64,000 nt of DNA. It comes from Devosia enhydra (GTDB lineage: Bacteria > Pseudomonadota > Alphaproteobacteria > Rhizobiales > Devosiaceae). Of this stretch, positions 1-7,878 are shown in pieces. The stretch lies in contig NZ_FPKU01000001.1 in the NCBI RefSeq assembly GCF_900119845.1, positions 1,707,528 through 1,771,527 on the forward strand. The letters are read 5' to 3'. A program made the position numbers and the translations under genes. The notes beneath the pieces were generated by a model. That model did no database searches and was not told the DNA's origin. It worked only from the letters and a program-made list of their open reading frames with translations. Within the stretch, counting starts at the first letter, position 1, and each line of letters begins with the position of its first letter.

Positions 1-557
1 GCGATCTGGTCAGCGACTCGTCGCCGGAGCCGGCCAAGGTTAGGTGATGGGCTAGGTAATGCCCCTGCAACAATGAATACGCGATCAACTGACTTCCCTC
101 AATGACGGACAGACTATCCGAAAAACCCGCTGCCGCAACCTGACGCTGCGGCGGCATGTGTTGTAGAGGTGACCCAATATGGCTTGCATTTAGGTGGTCG
201 GGCCAATAGTTGCCGTCTCCGCTACATGATCCCGAATCATTCTGGGCAGCCATCGTTTCCTCGGCCGTCGATGCGCAGGCGAAGCAGCTCGCTAACCGTC
301 TCTTTGGGCTGCTCGAACACTGTCCAGCAAAGGGGAAATCAGTGTCCCCGCCTGCCGTCCCTTAGGAACGGGCCGCTCGTGAGACTTGCAAGATCGAGGC
401 ATGCACATGCGAGCACAAGGCCGCTACTGCCTCTGCTGATGGCTTCAAGGGGAACGAGGCTCCAAGACGTGCCGGGTGTCGCTCGGGGAGACTTCGCGGC
501 GAATCGGTGTAGGTCGATCACCGGCGTCCATGCCCGGCGTTGTTCAGCACGGTTCCC
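1..557. other. Left-edge stretch without a recognised gene
   Basis: I see no coding region I can support here. The open frames are short and overlap one another on both strands without a family resemblance. A small inverted repeat (GCCGCA at 132-137, TGCGGC at 147-152) is present; read on the minus strand it is followed a few bases later by a short T run, so it could be a weak terminator for a gene beyond the left edge. The base composition is mixed and less GC-rich than the flagellar region. Confidence 0.4.
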
Positions 558-1757
558 ATGACCAAAATACACAGTGTCGCCTTGCGCTACTTCAAGTCAG
601 ATAAGGCCCCTGTGGTGCTCAATTACAGGCAGGTAGCGCCCGGTCATCGCCAGGCACGTCTGGCCGGACGAGAGGGTCTCGTGCCCGAGATTGCGCTAGA
701 CCAATACTCATGCAAGGCCGTCATTGACTGGATCGAAATCGACTTGCAGTTGAGCAGGATCACGCAGCAGCAGTGGTTGGCGGACGCCATCGCTGGATTT
801 GGTCGACGCCCCTTCATCAAGCCGATAGGCCCAGGGGAGGGTAAGGAGAGTTCGCGATTTCAAGTGAAGTTCCAAGAGCCTGATTTCCCGAAGCTGCGCC
901 GGATCCTCGCGGCGATAGACCGCAAGCATGGCATCGTCTCTGAACCGGTCGTTATTGGGATGGAGGTGAGTGTCGACTTCACACCAAGAGCACCCTCTGA
1001 CGAAGCGAGGGCGCGAATGATGGGCGTATTAGCCAGGCAGCTGGCTCCGAGCCTGGACGTTTTCGCCGCACAGGCTGGTATGCCGCGCCACTCTTGGGGA
1101 AGGGGCCACCGGTGGGCTCGCATCCAGAAGGTCCCACTTGGTCGCGACCCCTACAGTTTTGCCGTCAATGACATCACGAGCTCCCCGGTGGCGGACACGA
1201 CTACATATTTCGGTGCGGACGACTCGGACGACATGGTCAGGGTGATGGACAAGGTTGTTGATCGCCAGAACACCTTTGCCGGCACAAGCGACGTTCTGGC
1301 AGCAAAAGACCAACGATGCCGGGTTGAAGTGACCCTCAGGCAAGGAAAGCTTGAGGAGCTGGGCGTTCGCCACATCAACGACGTCGCACGCTTCAAGTTT
1401 GCAGCGTTGCAGGGCTCATACTTCCAGTTCAAGCTCGCCACCGTGCGATCACTTTCCGGCAGCGAAGGCCCGGTGGCCGCTTATCAAGAGAGACAACGTG
1501 TCCAGAAGTTCCTGCTGACCGGGATCTCGGGGTTAGCCAAGATGGATCTCACGCTCCTCGAGCATGACACGGTAAAGAGACCGGTCGTCCGCAGAGCGCT
1601 GGCCAAACTGGGAAGGACGCTGCCCGGCCGGCCGCGCACAGGCCCAGGAGCTTATGGCACCGCGTTCGCTTACGAGGGACTTTGCAAGACCGTCCAGACA
1701 GCGCTCTCCAACCTCTCGAGGAAGCTGAGGGGAGAACGGGGTGAGGAAGAGGCGTAG
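558..1757 (+). CDS. Rep_trans-like (replication initiation factor-like) protein
   Basis: A protein of 399 residues if started at the ATG at 558; an in-frame TTG at 540 adds six residues. No clear ribosome site is visible for either. The middle of the protein has the pattern typical of plasmid and phage replication initiation factors of the Rep_trans type: a strand ending TTYFG, then a MVRVMDK-like strand (usually vRiYDK), and about 35 residues later a CRVEVTLRQ strand (usually RvEvr). The first 60 residues contain a VIDWIEIDLQL strand that fits the N-terminal domain start. I cannot identify a catalytic tyrosine with certainty. There is no adjacent integrase, relaxase or origin that I can recognise, so it may be an orphan from an integrated element. 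The family assignment is inference from motif pattern; an uncharacterised conserved protein is the alternative. Confidence 0.6.
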   Translation: MTKIHSVALRYFKSDKAPVVLNYRQVAPGHRQARLAGREGLVPEIALDQYSCKAVIDWIEIDLQLSRITQQQWLADAIAGFGRRPFIKPIGPGEGKESSRFQVKFQEPDFPKLRRILAAIDRKHGIVSEPVVIGMEVSVDFTPRAPSDEARARMMGVLARQLAPSLDVFAAQAGMPRHSWGRGHRWARIQKVPLGRDPYSFAVNDITSSPVADTTTYFGADDSDDMVRVMDKVVDRQNTFAGTSDVLAAKDQRCRVEVTLRQGKLEELGVRHINDVARFKFAALQGSYFQFKLATVRSLSGSEGPVAAYQERQRVQKFLLTGISGLAKMDLTLLEHDTVKRPVVRRALAKLGRTLPGRPRTGPGAYGTAFAYEGLCKTVQTALSNLSRKLRGERGEEEA

Positions 1758-2256
1758 TAGTCGCTAAGACAGTTAGAAGGTCTGCATCGAGCGGAAAATG
1801 ACGGCTGTTCGACGTTCCTTGGGGATCTTCATCCCGCCTCGGCCTGAAAAGGCTCGTTTCGTGACAGGAAAAACTTGCAACCGTCGGTCGCCTCGCGCCG
1901 GCCCTCTGGCTAACTGGGGGCTGATGACGACCGCGGAGGCTGCAGCCATTGATCTCGGCGGACGTCTTGCGCCAGACCGAAATGCGGTCGCCATCTAGCC
2001 GCTCTCGTGCCGATGGGGCGTCTTTATCTCGACGGCCAGGCCCGACTATAAATCGCAGCGGTGAGTGCCTCCAGACCCAACAGCGGGGTCGTCATTCCCT
2101 CCAATGCAGCGACTGAAACGCGGCCGATCGGCACCGGCTGGATGACCAACCTCGCAACATTTTCGTGCAACCAAAAGCGGCTCACGCGACCCATCTCGCT
2201 TGACCCGGCTCTTGATGGCGTGCGTTGCTGCGCAACGTGCGCAGCCTCTGGAGGCC
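1758..2256. other. Intergenic stretch, nothing recognised
   Basis: About 500 bases separate the Rep-like gene from the cytochrome gene. Short open frames occur on both strands but none shows a signal peptide, a known motif or a ribosome site. The cytochrome promoter probably lies in the right-hand part. Confidence 0.4.
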
Positions 2257-2958
2257 ATGAAATTGCCGTTTCGCTGCATCTGCCTTCCCATCGCCGCGGT
2301 GACATGCGCGTCGGCGCCCCTGCTCGCGCAAGATATCGATGCCGGTAGGCAGCTGGTCCAGACCTATTGCGCCGAGTGTCATGATGTGGGTCCGGAGGGT
2401 GGCATCAGCCCTCTGCCAGGCGCGCCGCCCTTTTCGACGCTCCACGAGCGATACGACGTCGACTTGCTGGAGGAGGCGCTTGTCGAAGGCCTGGTGACCG
2501 GGCACGAGACAATGCCGGAGTTCGAGTTCGATCCCAGCCAGGCTCGTGCGATCATCGACTATCTGCAGGGTCTCGAAACCTTGCGCATCAAGCCGCCAGG
2601 TGATCCGCTTCAGCGCCCGGCCTCGGCGACGTTCGGCGAGTTGACCTTCCAGTTCTACTGCAGCACTTGTCATGGCAAAGAAGGCCGCGCCGACACTCCG
2701 GCAGCTGCCATGTTCTCGGCCACCGACCTCGGCTACCTTGCCAGCGCTAATGGAGGCACGTTCCCGACGGAGCGCGTCCGGGCTATCATCGATGGCCGCG
2801 AGGACATCGTCGGGCATACCGGAGTGAGAATGCCACCTTGGGCTCGTCTGTTTGCGCACGAACTTGAGAAGGTTGGCTCGGACGAGGAGCGGGAGAGACT
2901 GATCGCGTTGCGCATCGCTGACCTGGTTGCCTATCTCCAGTCCATCCAAGTGGAGTGA
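2257..2958 (+). CDS. Di-haem c-type cytochrome, periplasmic
   Basis: A secreted electron-transfer protein of 233 residues. The start at 2257 was chosen over an upstream TTG at 2200 because it opens directly into a signal peptide (about residues 1-25, ending LLAQ) and a GGAGG lies just before it. Two haem attachment motifs are present: CAECH at residues 38-42 and CSTCH at 135-139. Each half has a plausible distal methionine (METMPEF-like at about 86 and VRMPPW at about 192), so this is a tandem duplication of a class I cytochrome c domain. No dehydrogenase or oxidase gene is next to it, so its redox partner is unknown. It may serve an alcohol or sugar dehydrogenase encoded elsewhere, but that is a guess. 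Confidence 0.85.
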   Translation: MKLPFRCICLPIAAVTCASAPLLAQDIDAGRQLVQTYCAECHDVGPEGGISPLPGAPPFSTLHERYDVDLLEEALVEGLVTGHETMPEFEFDPSQARAIIDYLQGLETLRIKPPGDPLQRPASATFGELTFQFYCSTCHGKEGRADTPAAAMFSATDLGYLASANGGTFPTERVRAIIDGREDIVGHTGVRMPPWARLFAHELEKVGSDEERERLIALRIADLVAYLQSIQVE

Positions 2959-3138
2959 AGCAGCGGAGCGGGTCGTCTCCCAGCCTGCTGATTCTGAAGC
3001 GGTGCCAATCGTTCCAAGCCCGGATTTCGGTAGTCTGGAAACCGCTGTGAGCGCTCATCTGCAGATCAATGCGGCATATAGCGGAGGGTCTCAGGCATCC
3101 GGGTGCGTGCAACCAGGTGGACGGCCGAGAGGAAGTCC

Positions 3139-3237
3139 TCTGGTGAGTTTGTCGAAGCGTATCGCGACAAGTCTGAAATACTCAAAGCGCGGGAACATCG
3201 TCTCGATCGGCCAACGGTCCTTGTTTCGACGCCCGCC
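3139..3237 (-). pseudogene. Remnant of IS5/IS427-type transposase C-terminus
   Basis: The minus-strand translation contains RWPIETMFPRFEYFR followed by VAIRFDKLTR. This lines up with the conserved C-terminal block of IS427-group (IS5 family) DDE transposases, which normally reads like R-x-x-IERMFxRLKDFRRIATRYDKLAR. The conserved glutamate, the MF pair and the RxDKL motif survive. Everything upstream of it that should encode the rest of the transposase is missing or unrecognisable, so it is a fossil. The family call rests on remembered consensus, not on a search. Confidence 0.55.
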
Positions 3238-3490
3238 CGGCAGGATGGGCAGGTTGCGAACTCGTGGGGCAGAATGCTCGGACCTCGCCTCGGTCGGCGA
3301 CCCGTCTCTCCCTATGCCTCCATGGCTCAATAGCTATTTCTGCCTTGTCTGACTAAGCTTTTCGGCCGCGTCGCCCTCGGCCTTTCCCTGGGCGCTGACG
3401 CTGCAATTAGTGGCTTTGGTGTCGTTGCGCGGTGACGATCACCGACCTTGGGGGGCTGCGCCTCCCAGGCGAACGTCTTCCTAGTGTGTG

Positions 3491-3541
3491 TATGTTGACA
3501 GATCAGGCAAAACTGCGATTTCGGCTGGAAGCGTCAACATA
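3491..3541. repeat. 9-base inverted repeat, TATGTTGAC / GTCAACATA
   Basis: TATGTTGAC at 3491-3499 is the exact reverse complement of GTCAACATA at 3533-3541, with 33 bases between. An additional GTCAACAT copy occurs at 3672-3679. It could be an operator, a recombinase site or a relic of a mobile element end; nothing in the sequence decides between these. Confidence 0.45.
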
Positions 3542-3846
3542 AGGGAAACATCTGGTTACGGCACTCTGTAGGCGCAAACAGAGTGAGTTTACATCGGCGG
3601 TGCGCTGGTGACGGTCCTCAGGGGTATTTTGGGTCGGAAGTTGACGTTTGGGGGGGCTATGTTGGCGGTTTGTCAACATGTGCGATGTGTGTCAGCTGTT
3701 GCTGCTCCCTTCCTACTGCGATCTGCGGACCTCACTGCGTGCCCCAAGGAGATGAAAACCTCGCGTGCCGCCGATCCGCAGCGGAGGTTAGGCGCCCGGA
3801 GCTCGGTGGACACCCGACGAATCCCCATGCCTCCGGCACGGATTTC

Positions 3847-4668
3847 CTAGGACTTCGATGTCGGTCCGGGGACAGAGCCATTCCTGGTGGTCAACGCGAT
3901 CCGGACCCGTGGCTGCTTCGCCGACCGGTCGATCTCAACGCTCTCGAGCTCGTCAAGAAGCCGCCCGAGGCGACGTCTGCGGTAGACGCGGGGATCAAAG
4001 GGCGGCTCCATCTCGCCGAGCTTCCTGGTGAGCGTCGTCAGGTCGATCCAGTTCCTCGTGCCGCCCAGGGTGATGAGCGCAGTCAGGATGACCTCCTCCG
4101 CATCGGCAGGATTGAGCGACCATCTCGCTGGTGGTGCAGGCAGATCAGTAGCGGGCTTCGACGTCCTGCTCGCAAGTTCATCTAGTGGGACGAAGACGCT
4201 GCAGCTCTGCTGAAACGCTTTTGAACCATTGGCAGGTCCAACCCCGTGCACCTCCGCTCCGGAACGCCGGAGCCGATGGGCGAGCGCGGCAAAGTCACTA
4301 TCGCTGGTGACGATGACGAAGTGGTCGGCGCGGTTGCTGTGGACGATGTCGAGGGCTGCGATCACCAGGGCGATATCGGCTCCGTTCCTACCCGACTTGT
4401 TGGAAAAGTGCTGCATGCCGATGACGCCGTGCGTCCTCAATGCCGCCACCCATGCTGCTCCAGTCATGGCGGCGTAGTTGGCATAGAGCTGCGCCGTCAC
4501 CACCCTCCCGATGGACGCCGAGTAGTCGAGCAGCGAGCCAACAAGGCGCGGACTGAAGGAGTCGCCGTCGATCAGGACGGCGACACGGGGTTCGCTGCGG
4601 GATGCGCCGCCCAGCGCCTTCCCAAGGCCAAGCAGCGCCTGGGCGAGCCATTCCTTAGGGCTGGCCAT
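3847..4668 (-). CDS. NYN-domain (LabA/DUF88-like) ribonuclease with C-terminal LOTUS/OST-HTH domain
   Basis: A probable RNA-binding endoribonuclease of 273 residues. The NYN (PIN-like) domain spans about residues 28-165. The metal-binding acidic residues are visible: D34 and D36 in the VLIDGDSF strand, D98 in NGADIAL, and D123 and D125 in TSDSDF. A LOTUS/OST-HTH-like winged helix follows at about 200-262 (from EEVILTALITLGG onward). NYN-LOTUS fusions are widespread in bacteria and generally thought to act on RNA. The ATG at 4668 was chosen because a GAGGAGG lies just upstream; a longer frame adds about 50 low-complexity residues. It overlaps the end of the preceding small ORF by 14 bases and is the last gene of a three-gene operon headed by an XRE regulator. 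The target RNA is unknown. Confidence 0.85.
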   Translation of the reverse strand: MASPKEWLAQALLGLGKALGGASRSEPRVAVLIDGDSFSPRLVGSLLDYSASIGRVVTAQLYANYAAMTGAAWVAALRTHGVIGMQHFSNKSGRNGADIALVIAALDIVHSNRADHFVIVTSDSDFAALAHRLRRSGAEVHGVGPANGSKAFQQSCSVFVPLDELASRTSKPATDLPAPPARWSLNPADAEEVILTALITLGGTRNWIDLTTLTRKLGEMEPPFDPRVYRRRRLGRLLDELESVEIDRSAKQPRVRIALTTRNGSVPGPTSKS

Positions 4669-4849
4669 GGTCGGCCTCCTCGGTTCCCAGCGGCGGCGTC
4701 TGCGCCGAGAACAGCCGCCGCAGCGCCTGGGCCCGTGCCAGGGTCGGCCGCGGCACCTGGCCCTTGCAGGCAGCCCGGAGGCAATCGAGCCAGAAGCTCT
4801 CGTGGTCATTGAGGAGCACAAGGCGGCGGCTCAGGTCAGTGGCCTCCAT
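4655..4849 (-). CDS. Small protein between XRE regulator and NYN nuclease, function unknown
   Basis: A protein of 64 residues starting at the ATG that shares its A with the stop codon of the XRE gene (TGATG junction); a GTG one codon earlier is also possible. Its 3' end overlaps the NYN start. The tight overlaps on both sides argue that it is translated. It is polar, with a short hydrophobic patch (LVLLNDHESFWLDCL) and several arginines, and has no motif that I recognise. By position it could be an antitoxin-like or adaptor peptide for the nuclease, but this is inference only. Confidence 0.6.
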   Translation of the reverse strand: MEATDLSRRLVLLNDHESFWLDCLRAACKGQVPRPTLARAQALRRLFSAQTPPLGTEEADHGQP

Positions 4850-5253
4850 CACTTCCCCCAGATCGAGAAGATCGCGGCCCGACCGCGCCGGGTCAGCGGC
4901 GGATCGCTGCGATCAGAGGCTTCGCGCACAGCTTCGATCCAGGCCATCTCATTGCGGGTCACTGCCGTGCTGAGGATCGACACGATCGCCTGCGCCTCGG
5001 TGCTGCCGATCATCTGCTCGAGGGCGAGCAGCAGCAGGCGGGCCGGATCGACATCCAGAGCCTTGGCCAGGGCCGAGACCCGATCAAGAGGCAGACGGCT
5101 GCTGCCGCCCTTGATCATCGCGAGCATATTGGGGTTCACAAAGCCCGTTTCGGTTGCGATCTCAGCTTGGGTCTTCTTTGACTTGAGCTCCAGAATGCGC
5201 TTGGCGAGGAAGCGGGTAAGCCTCGTTCCGGCAAAGGGGCGTGCGGCTGTCAT
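4849..5253 (-). CDS. XRE-family helix-turn-helix transcriptional regulator
   Basis: A DNA-binding protein of 134 residues heading the operon with the small ORF and the NYN nuclease. The helix-turn-helix lies at about residues 29-71, with TQAEIATETGF as the first helices and NPNMLAMIKGG as the recognition helix region, followed by the usual LPLDRVSALAKAL segment. The ATG at 5253 has an AAGGA six bases upstream; a GTG at 5280 would add nine residues. It probably regulates its own operon from the 250-base divergent gap that it shares with the nuclease/MBL/PP2C genes. XRE regulators with a nuclease gene are common in toxin-antitoxin and defence loci. Confidence 0.85.
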   Translation of the reverse strand: MTAARPFAGTRLTRFLAKRILELKSKKTQAEIATETGFVNPNMLAMIKGGSSRLPLDRVSALAKALDVDPARLLLLALEQMIGSTEAQAIVSILSTAVTRNEMAWIEAVREASDRSDPPLTRRGRAAIFSIWGK

Positions 5254-5503
5254 CTCTGATCCTTGTTTTCTCACAAGCACTTACTGTGCTCATGACTGAC
5301 TTATAGAGATCAGAATGATGGGAACGCTAAGGGGAGAGGGTCAAACTTCGTATTGCGACGTCCACAAAATGGGCGCCGCAAATGTCGACAGGTAGCCTAG
5401 GCGGCTTGATTGCTGTTGCAAATCGGCAACGACGATGATTTATAGCCGGCAGGTGTAAATTTCTCGGGCCCTCAAGTGAATATAGGGGATCGGAGGAAAC
5501 CCT
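5254..5503. promoter_or_regulatory. Divergent promoter region between XRE-NYN and nuclease-MBL-PP2C operons
   Basis: This 250-base AT-richer gap lies between two outward-facing operons and must contain both promoters. The right-hand gene has a good ribosome site (GGAGGAAA at 5493-5500). I could not assign -35 and -10 boxes with confidence. It is the obvious place for an XRE operator. Confidence 0.5.
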
Positions 5504-6514
5504 ATGACTAAATTTTCTCGTTCGTTTGACGTCGCCGCGCTCTCGGCATGGGACGCTGCTCATCCCGATAATGCCGTTCGCGAACTGTTTACCATGTGGG
5601 CCCTGCCGGGCGCGGCTAACGCTGGCAACGGCCGCCTGCGGATTGGGCTGCGGGATAAATACCTCAATTTTTACGTCAAGGGGCAGTCCGTCGCGAAGCT
5701 ATCGATTGTCGCTGGTGAGCCTACGATCGACGTGCACCAAGCCTATGTCGACGGCAAGGCGCGCGACCGGAGCCCGTCTAGGACCAAGAATATCCAGTCT
5801 TATCGCATCTTCCGCGGCGCGGATCTGTCTTCGAGTGATACCATTGCCCTGTTAACTGGCTGGATCTCCACGGCCGAAACCTACGCTTCCGCTGAAAAGC
5901 GATTTGTCGATGATCTCGTTGGCGCCAATGCCGGGGTGATCGACCTGGAGATGGCACTTCCGGCAAATAAGCAGCCTGGGGAAGACCCCGTGGCTCCGCG
6001 CATGGACTTGGTTGTCGTCCAGGCTCACAAGGCCAGTCGCCCCGCCATTGCCTTCTGGGAAGCCAAGTGCGCCAATAATCCTGAGCTTCGAGCGAAAAAT
6101 GGCTCGCCAAAGGTCATCGGTCAGTTGAAAAAATACTCCGACTGGGTGTCTGTCGGGGACCGCCTCTCAGAAGTAGCCGTTGCCTACCGCAATACAGCTG
6201 ATGTGTTTCTGAGGATCTGCAGGCATTTTAAGGACGAAGACTGCACTGCTCCCTGCGGTGACATTTGGCGTTCGCTCGCAAATGCTGAGGCCCCTTCCAT
6301 CGTATCAAAGCCTGGCATCGTGATCGGCACCTATTGGTCTGAAGGTCATCGGGAGGAGGTTGCGAGCGGCCGAATGCAGCAGTGCGCAGATAGCTTTCAG
6401 CGAAATGGTCATCGCGCCACACTGGAGAACGAAGGCGTCGCCGTTCACGAAGTTGGTCCCTTTGATGAGACCGCCGTGCTCCCGCTGCTGCCCTTGCAGC
6501 AAGTGCCAAATTGA
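5504..6514 (+). CDS. PD-(D/E)XK-superfamily nuclease-like protein
   Basis: A protein of 336 residues that I do not recognise by name but that carries a convincing PD-(D/E)XK nuclease core. E131 sits in a helix (AEKRFVDDL), D168 follows a short loop (RMDLVVV), E186 and K188 form the EAK motif (FWEAKC) and Q207-x-x-x-Y211 (IGQLKKY) matches the QxxxY extension common in restriction and repair members. The N-terminal 120 residues, with two short beta-rich stretches, have no match that I know. GGAGGAAA precedes the ATG. It is the first gene of a plus-strand set; its stop overlaps the TTG start option of the next gene. Likely role is DNA or RNA cleavage in a defence or processing system; substrate unknown. 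Confidence 0.7.
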   Translation: MTKFSRSFDVAALSAWDAAHPDNAVRELFTMWALPGAANAGNGRLRIGLRDKYLNFYVKGQSVAKLSIVAGEPTIDVHQAYVDGKARDRSPSRTKNIQSYRIFRGADLSSSDTIALLTGWISTAETYASAEKRFVDDLVGANAGVIDLEMALPANKQPGEDPVAPRMDLVVVQAHKASRPAIAFWEAKCANNPELRAKNGSPKVIGQLKKYSDWVSVGDRLSEVAVAYRNTADVFLRICRHFKDEDCTAPCGDIWRSLANAEAPSIVSKPGIVIGTYWSEGHREEVASGRMQQCADSFQRNGHRATLENEGVAVHEVGPFDETAVLPLLPLQQVPN

Positions 6515-6516
6515 AC

Positions 6517-7761
6517 ATGGAGCTAACGGTCCATAGAGGGACGCGCTCCATTGGCGGATCGTGCATTGAGATCAACGACGGGAACGGGCATCGGCTGGTC
6601 CTCGATGCGGGCCGCCCACTGGATGCACCGCGCGATGCGACCGGGCTGCTGCCGGAAACGCTGGACCTGTCGAGGCCGGCGTCGGTAGTGTTCAGTCATT
6701 CTCACATGGACCACTGGGGGCTGATCCAGGAGCTGCCGTCATCCTGGCCGGTTTGGGCCGGCGAAAAGTCGGCCGAACTTATGAGCCTGTCCAGCGAGCT
6801 CTTCGGAGGCACCCTGGAGCGCAACATCAATACGTGGCCGAGCCGACCGGCGCCCATGATGATAGCGGGCTATCGAGTCACGCCTATCCTTACGGACCAC
6901 TCGGCGATCGATGCCCATATGCTGATGATCGAGAAAGGCGGGCGGCGAATTCTGTATGGGGGCGATTTCCGTGCCCATGGGCGGAAGTCCAGTCTCGTTG
7001 AAGCCCTTATTGCGTCACCGCCGGCCGATCTCGACGTCCTCATCCTCGAGGGCACCAACTTGCGAACGAACAAGCCTGTCATCAAGGAAAGCGAACTCGA
7101 AGACGCATTCGTCGAACTGGCAGCAGCGACGGAGCGACATGTCTTTGTTCAATGGTCGGCACAGAACATCGACCGAACCGTGACACTCTACCGAGCTGCC
7201 AGGCGGACCGGCCGCAAGCTTGTCGTGGATCTTTACGGAGCGGAGGTTCTACGTCGTGTTTCTGCCGGAACACGCCTGCCAACTCCCGGATCAGAATTTC
7301 CTGAGCTCAAAGTCGTGATCACCCCTGGCGGGAAGCGGCTTTACGCTCGCCAAGGAAGAGGCGAGTTCGTTGAGGAGATGGCAAGGAGTCCATTCGCCAT
7401 TTCGCGATCTCGTCTGGTTCGTGACCGAGCCATAGTGATGACCCGCGATTCAATGCTCGACGACTTCGTCAAGGCCGGCTTGGCCTTCACTGCTGCCGAC
7501 GCTTACGCTTTCTCGAACTGGAGCGGCTATCTCGATGTTGATGATCCTGAATCCGGCTGGTTTCGAGCCAAGGCAGCCGGCGCGGTGGCAGTTATGCTGC
7601 ATACCTCGGGTCATGCTAGCCCGACGGACCTGTTGAGGTTTGCCACCGCGATGAACGCGAAGGCAGTCGTTCCGGTGCATGGGGTGGCCTGGGATGATCC
7701 GGGGCTGGCATTCCCCGGCATGAAACGTCTTCAAGACGGCGAAGTCTGGACCCTGCCTTGA
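6517..7761 (+). CDS. MBL-fold hydrolase of RNase J / beta-CASP type
   Basis: A metallo-beta-lactamase-fold protein of 414 residues from the ATG at 6517, two bases after the nuclease stop; a TTG at 6511 overlaps that stop. The zinc-binding HxHxDH motif is present as SHSHMDHWG at about residues 60-68, preceded by the GGSCIEI strand. Further ligands fit TDHSAIDAH, the GGDFRAHGR segment, and the C-terminal HTSGHAS and PVHG motifs that mark RNase J-like beta-CASP proteins. These hydrolyse RNA or DNA phosphodiesters. At about 415 residues it lacks the long C-terminal domain of housekeeping RNase J (usually about 550), so it is a shorter accessory paralogue. Translational coupling with the upstream nuclease gene implies joint function. 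Confidence 0.85.
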   Translation: MELTVHRGTRSIGGSCIEINDGNGHRLVLDAGRPLDAPRDATGLLPETLDLSRPASVVFSHSHMDHWGLIQELPSSWPVWAGEKSAELMSLSSELFGGTLERNINTWPSRPAPMMIAGYRVTPILTDHSAIDAHMLMIEKGGRRILYGGDFRAHGRKSSLVEALIASPPADLDVLILEGTNLRTNKPVIKESELEDAFVELAAATERHVFVQWSAQNIDRTVTLYRAARRTGRKLVVDLYGAEVLRRVSAGTRLPTPGSEFPELKVVITPGGKRLYARQGRGEFVEEMARSPFAISRSRLVRDRAIVMTRDSMLDDFVKAGLAFTAADAYAFSNWSGYLDVDDPESGWFRAKAAGAVAVMLHTSGHASPTDLLRFATAMNAKAVVPVHGVAWDDPGLAFPGMKRLQDGEVWTLP

Positions 7762-7878
7762 TCGTGTTGCGAGGGAGCGGTCCGTCCTGCGACCGGCGAG
7801 GAGCGGAGCGCGGAACCAGGCTCCTATGGGACGTCTGGTGTTGAGTTCATCAGTGGGGTCGTCGGACTGGGTTGCAGC

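Larger units (their letters stand above)
2959..3846. other. Long intergenic stretch with transposase remnant and inverted repeat
   Basis: This region of nearly 900 bases has no intact gene that I can support. It holds a decayed IS5/IS427-like transposase fragment (minus strand, 3139-3237) and a 9-base inverted repeat (TATGTTGAC at 3491-3499 and GTCAACATA at 3533-3541). The GTCAACAT half recurs at 3672-3679. The pattern is that of an old insertion site rather than of a gene. The right-hand end is the 3' side of the NYN gene on the opposite strand. Confidence 0.5.

Noticed and set aside
3583-4185. Plus-strand open frame of 200 codons
   Set aside because: Its right half is antisense to the NYN-LOTUS gene, and the left half shows no motif or ribosome site.
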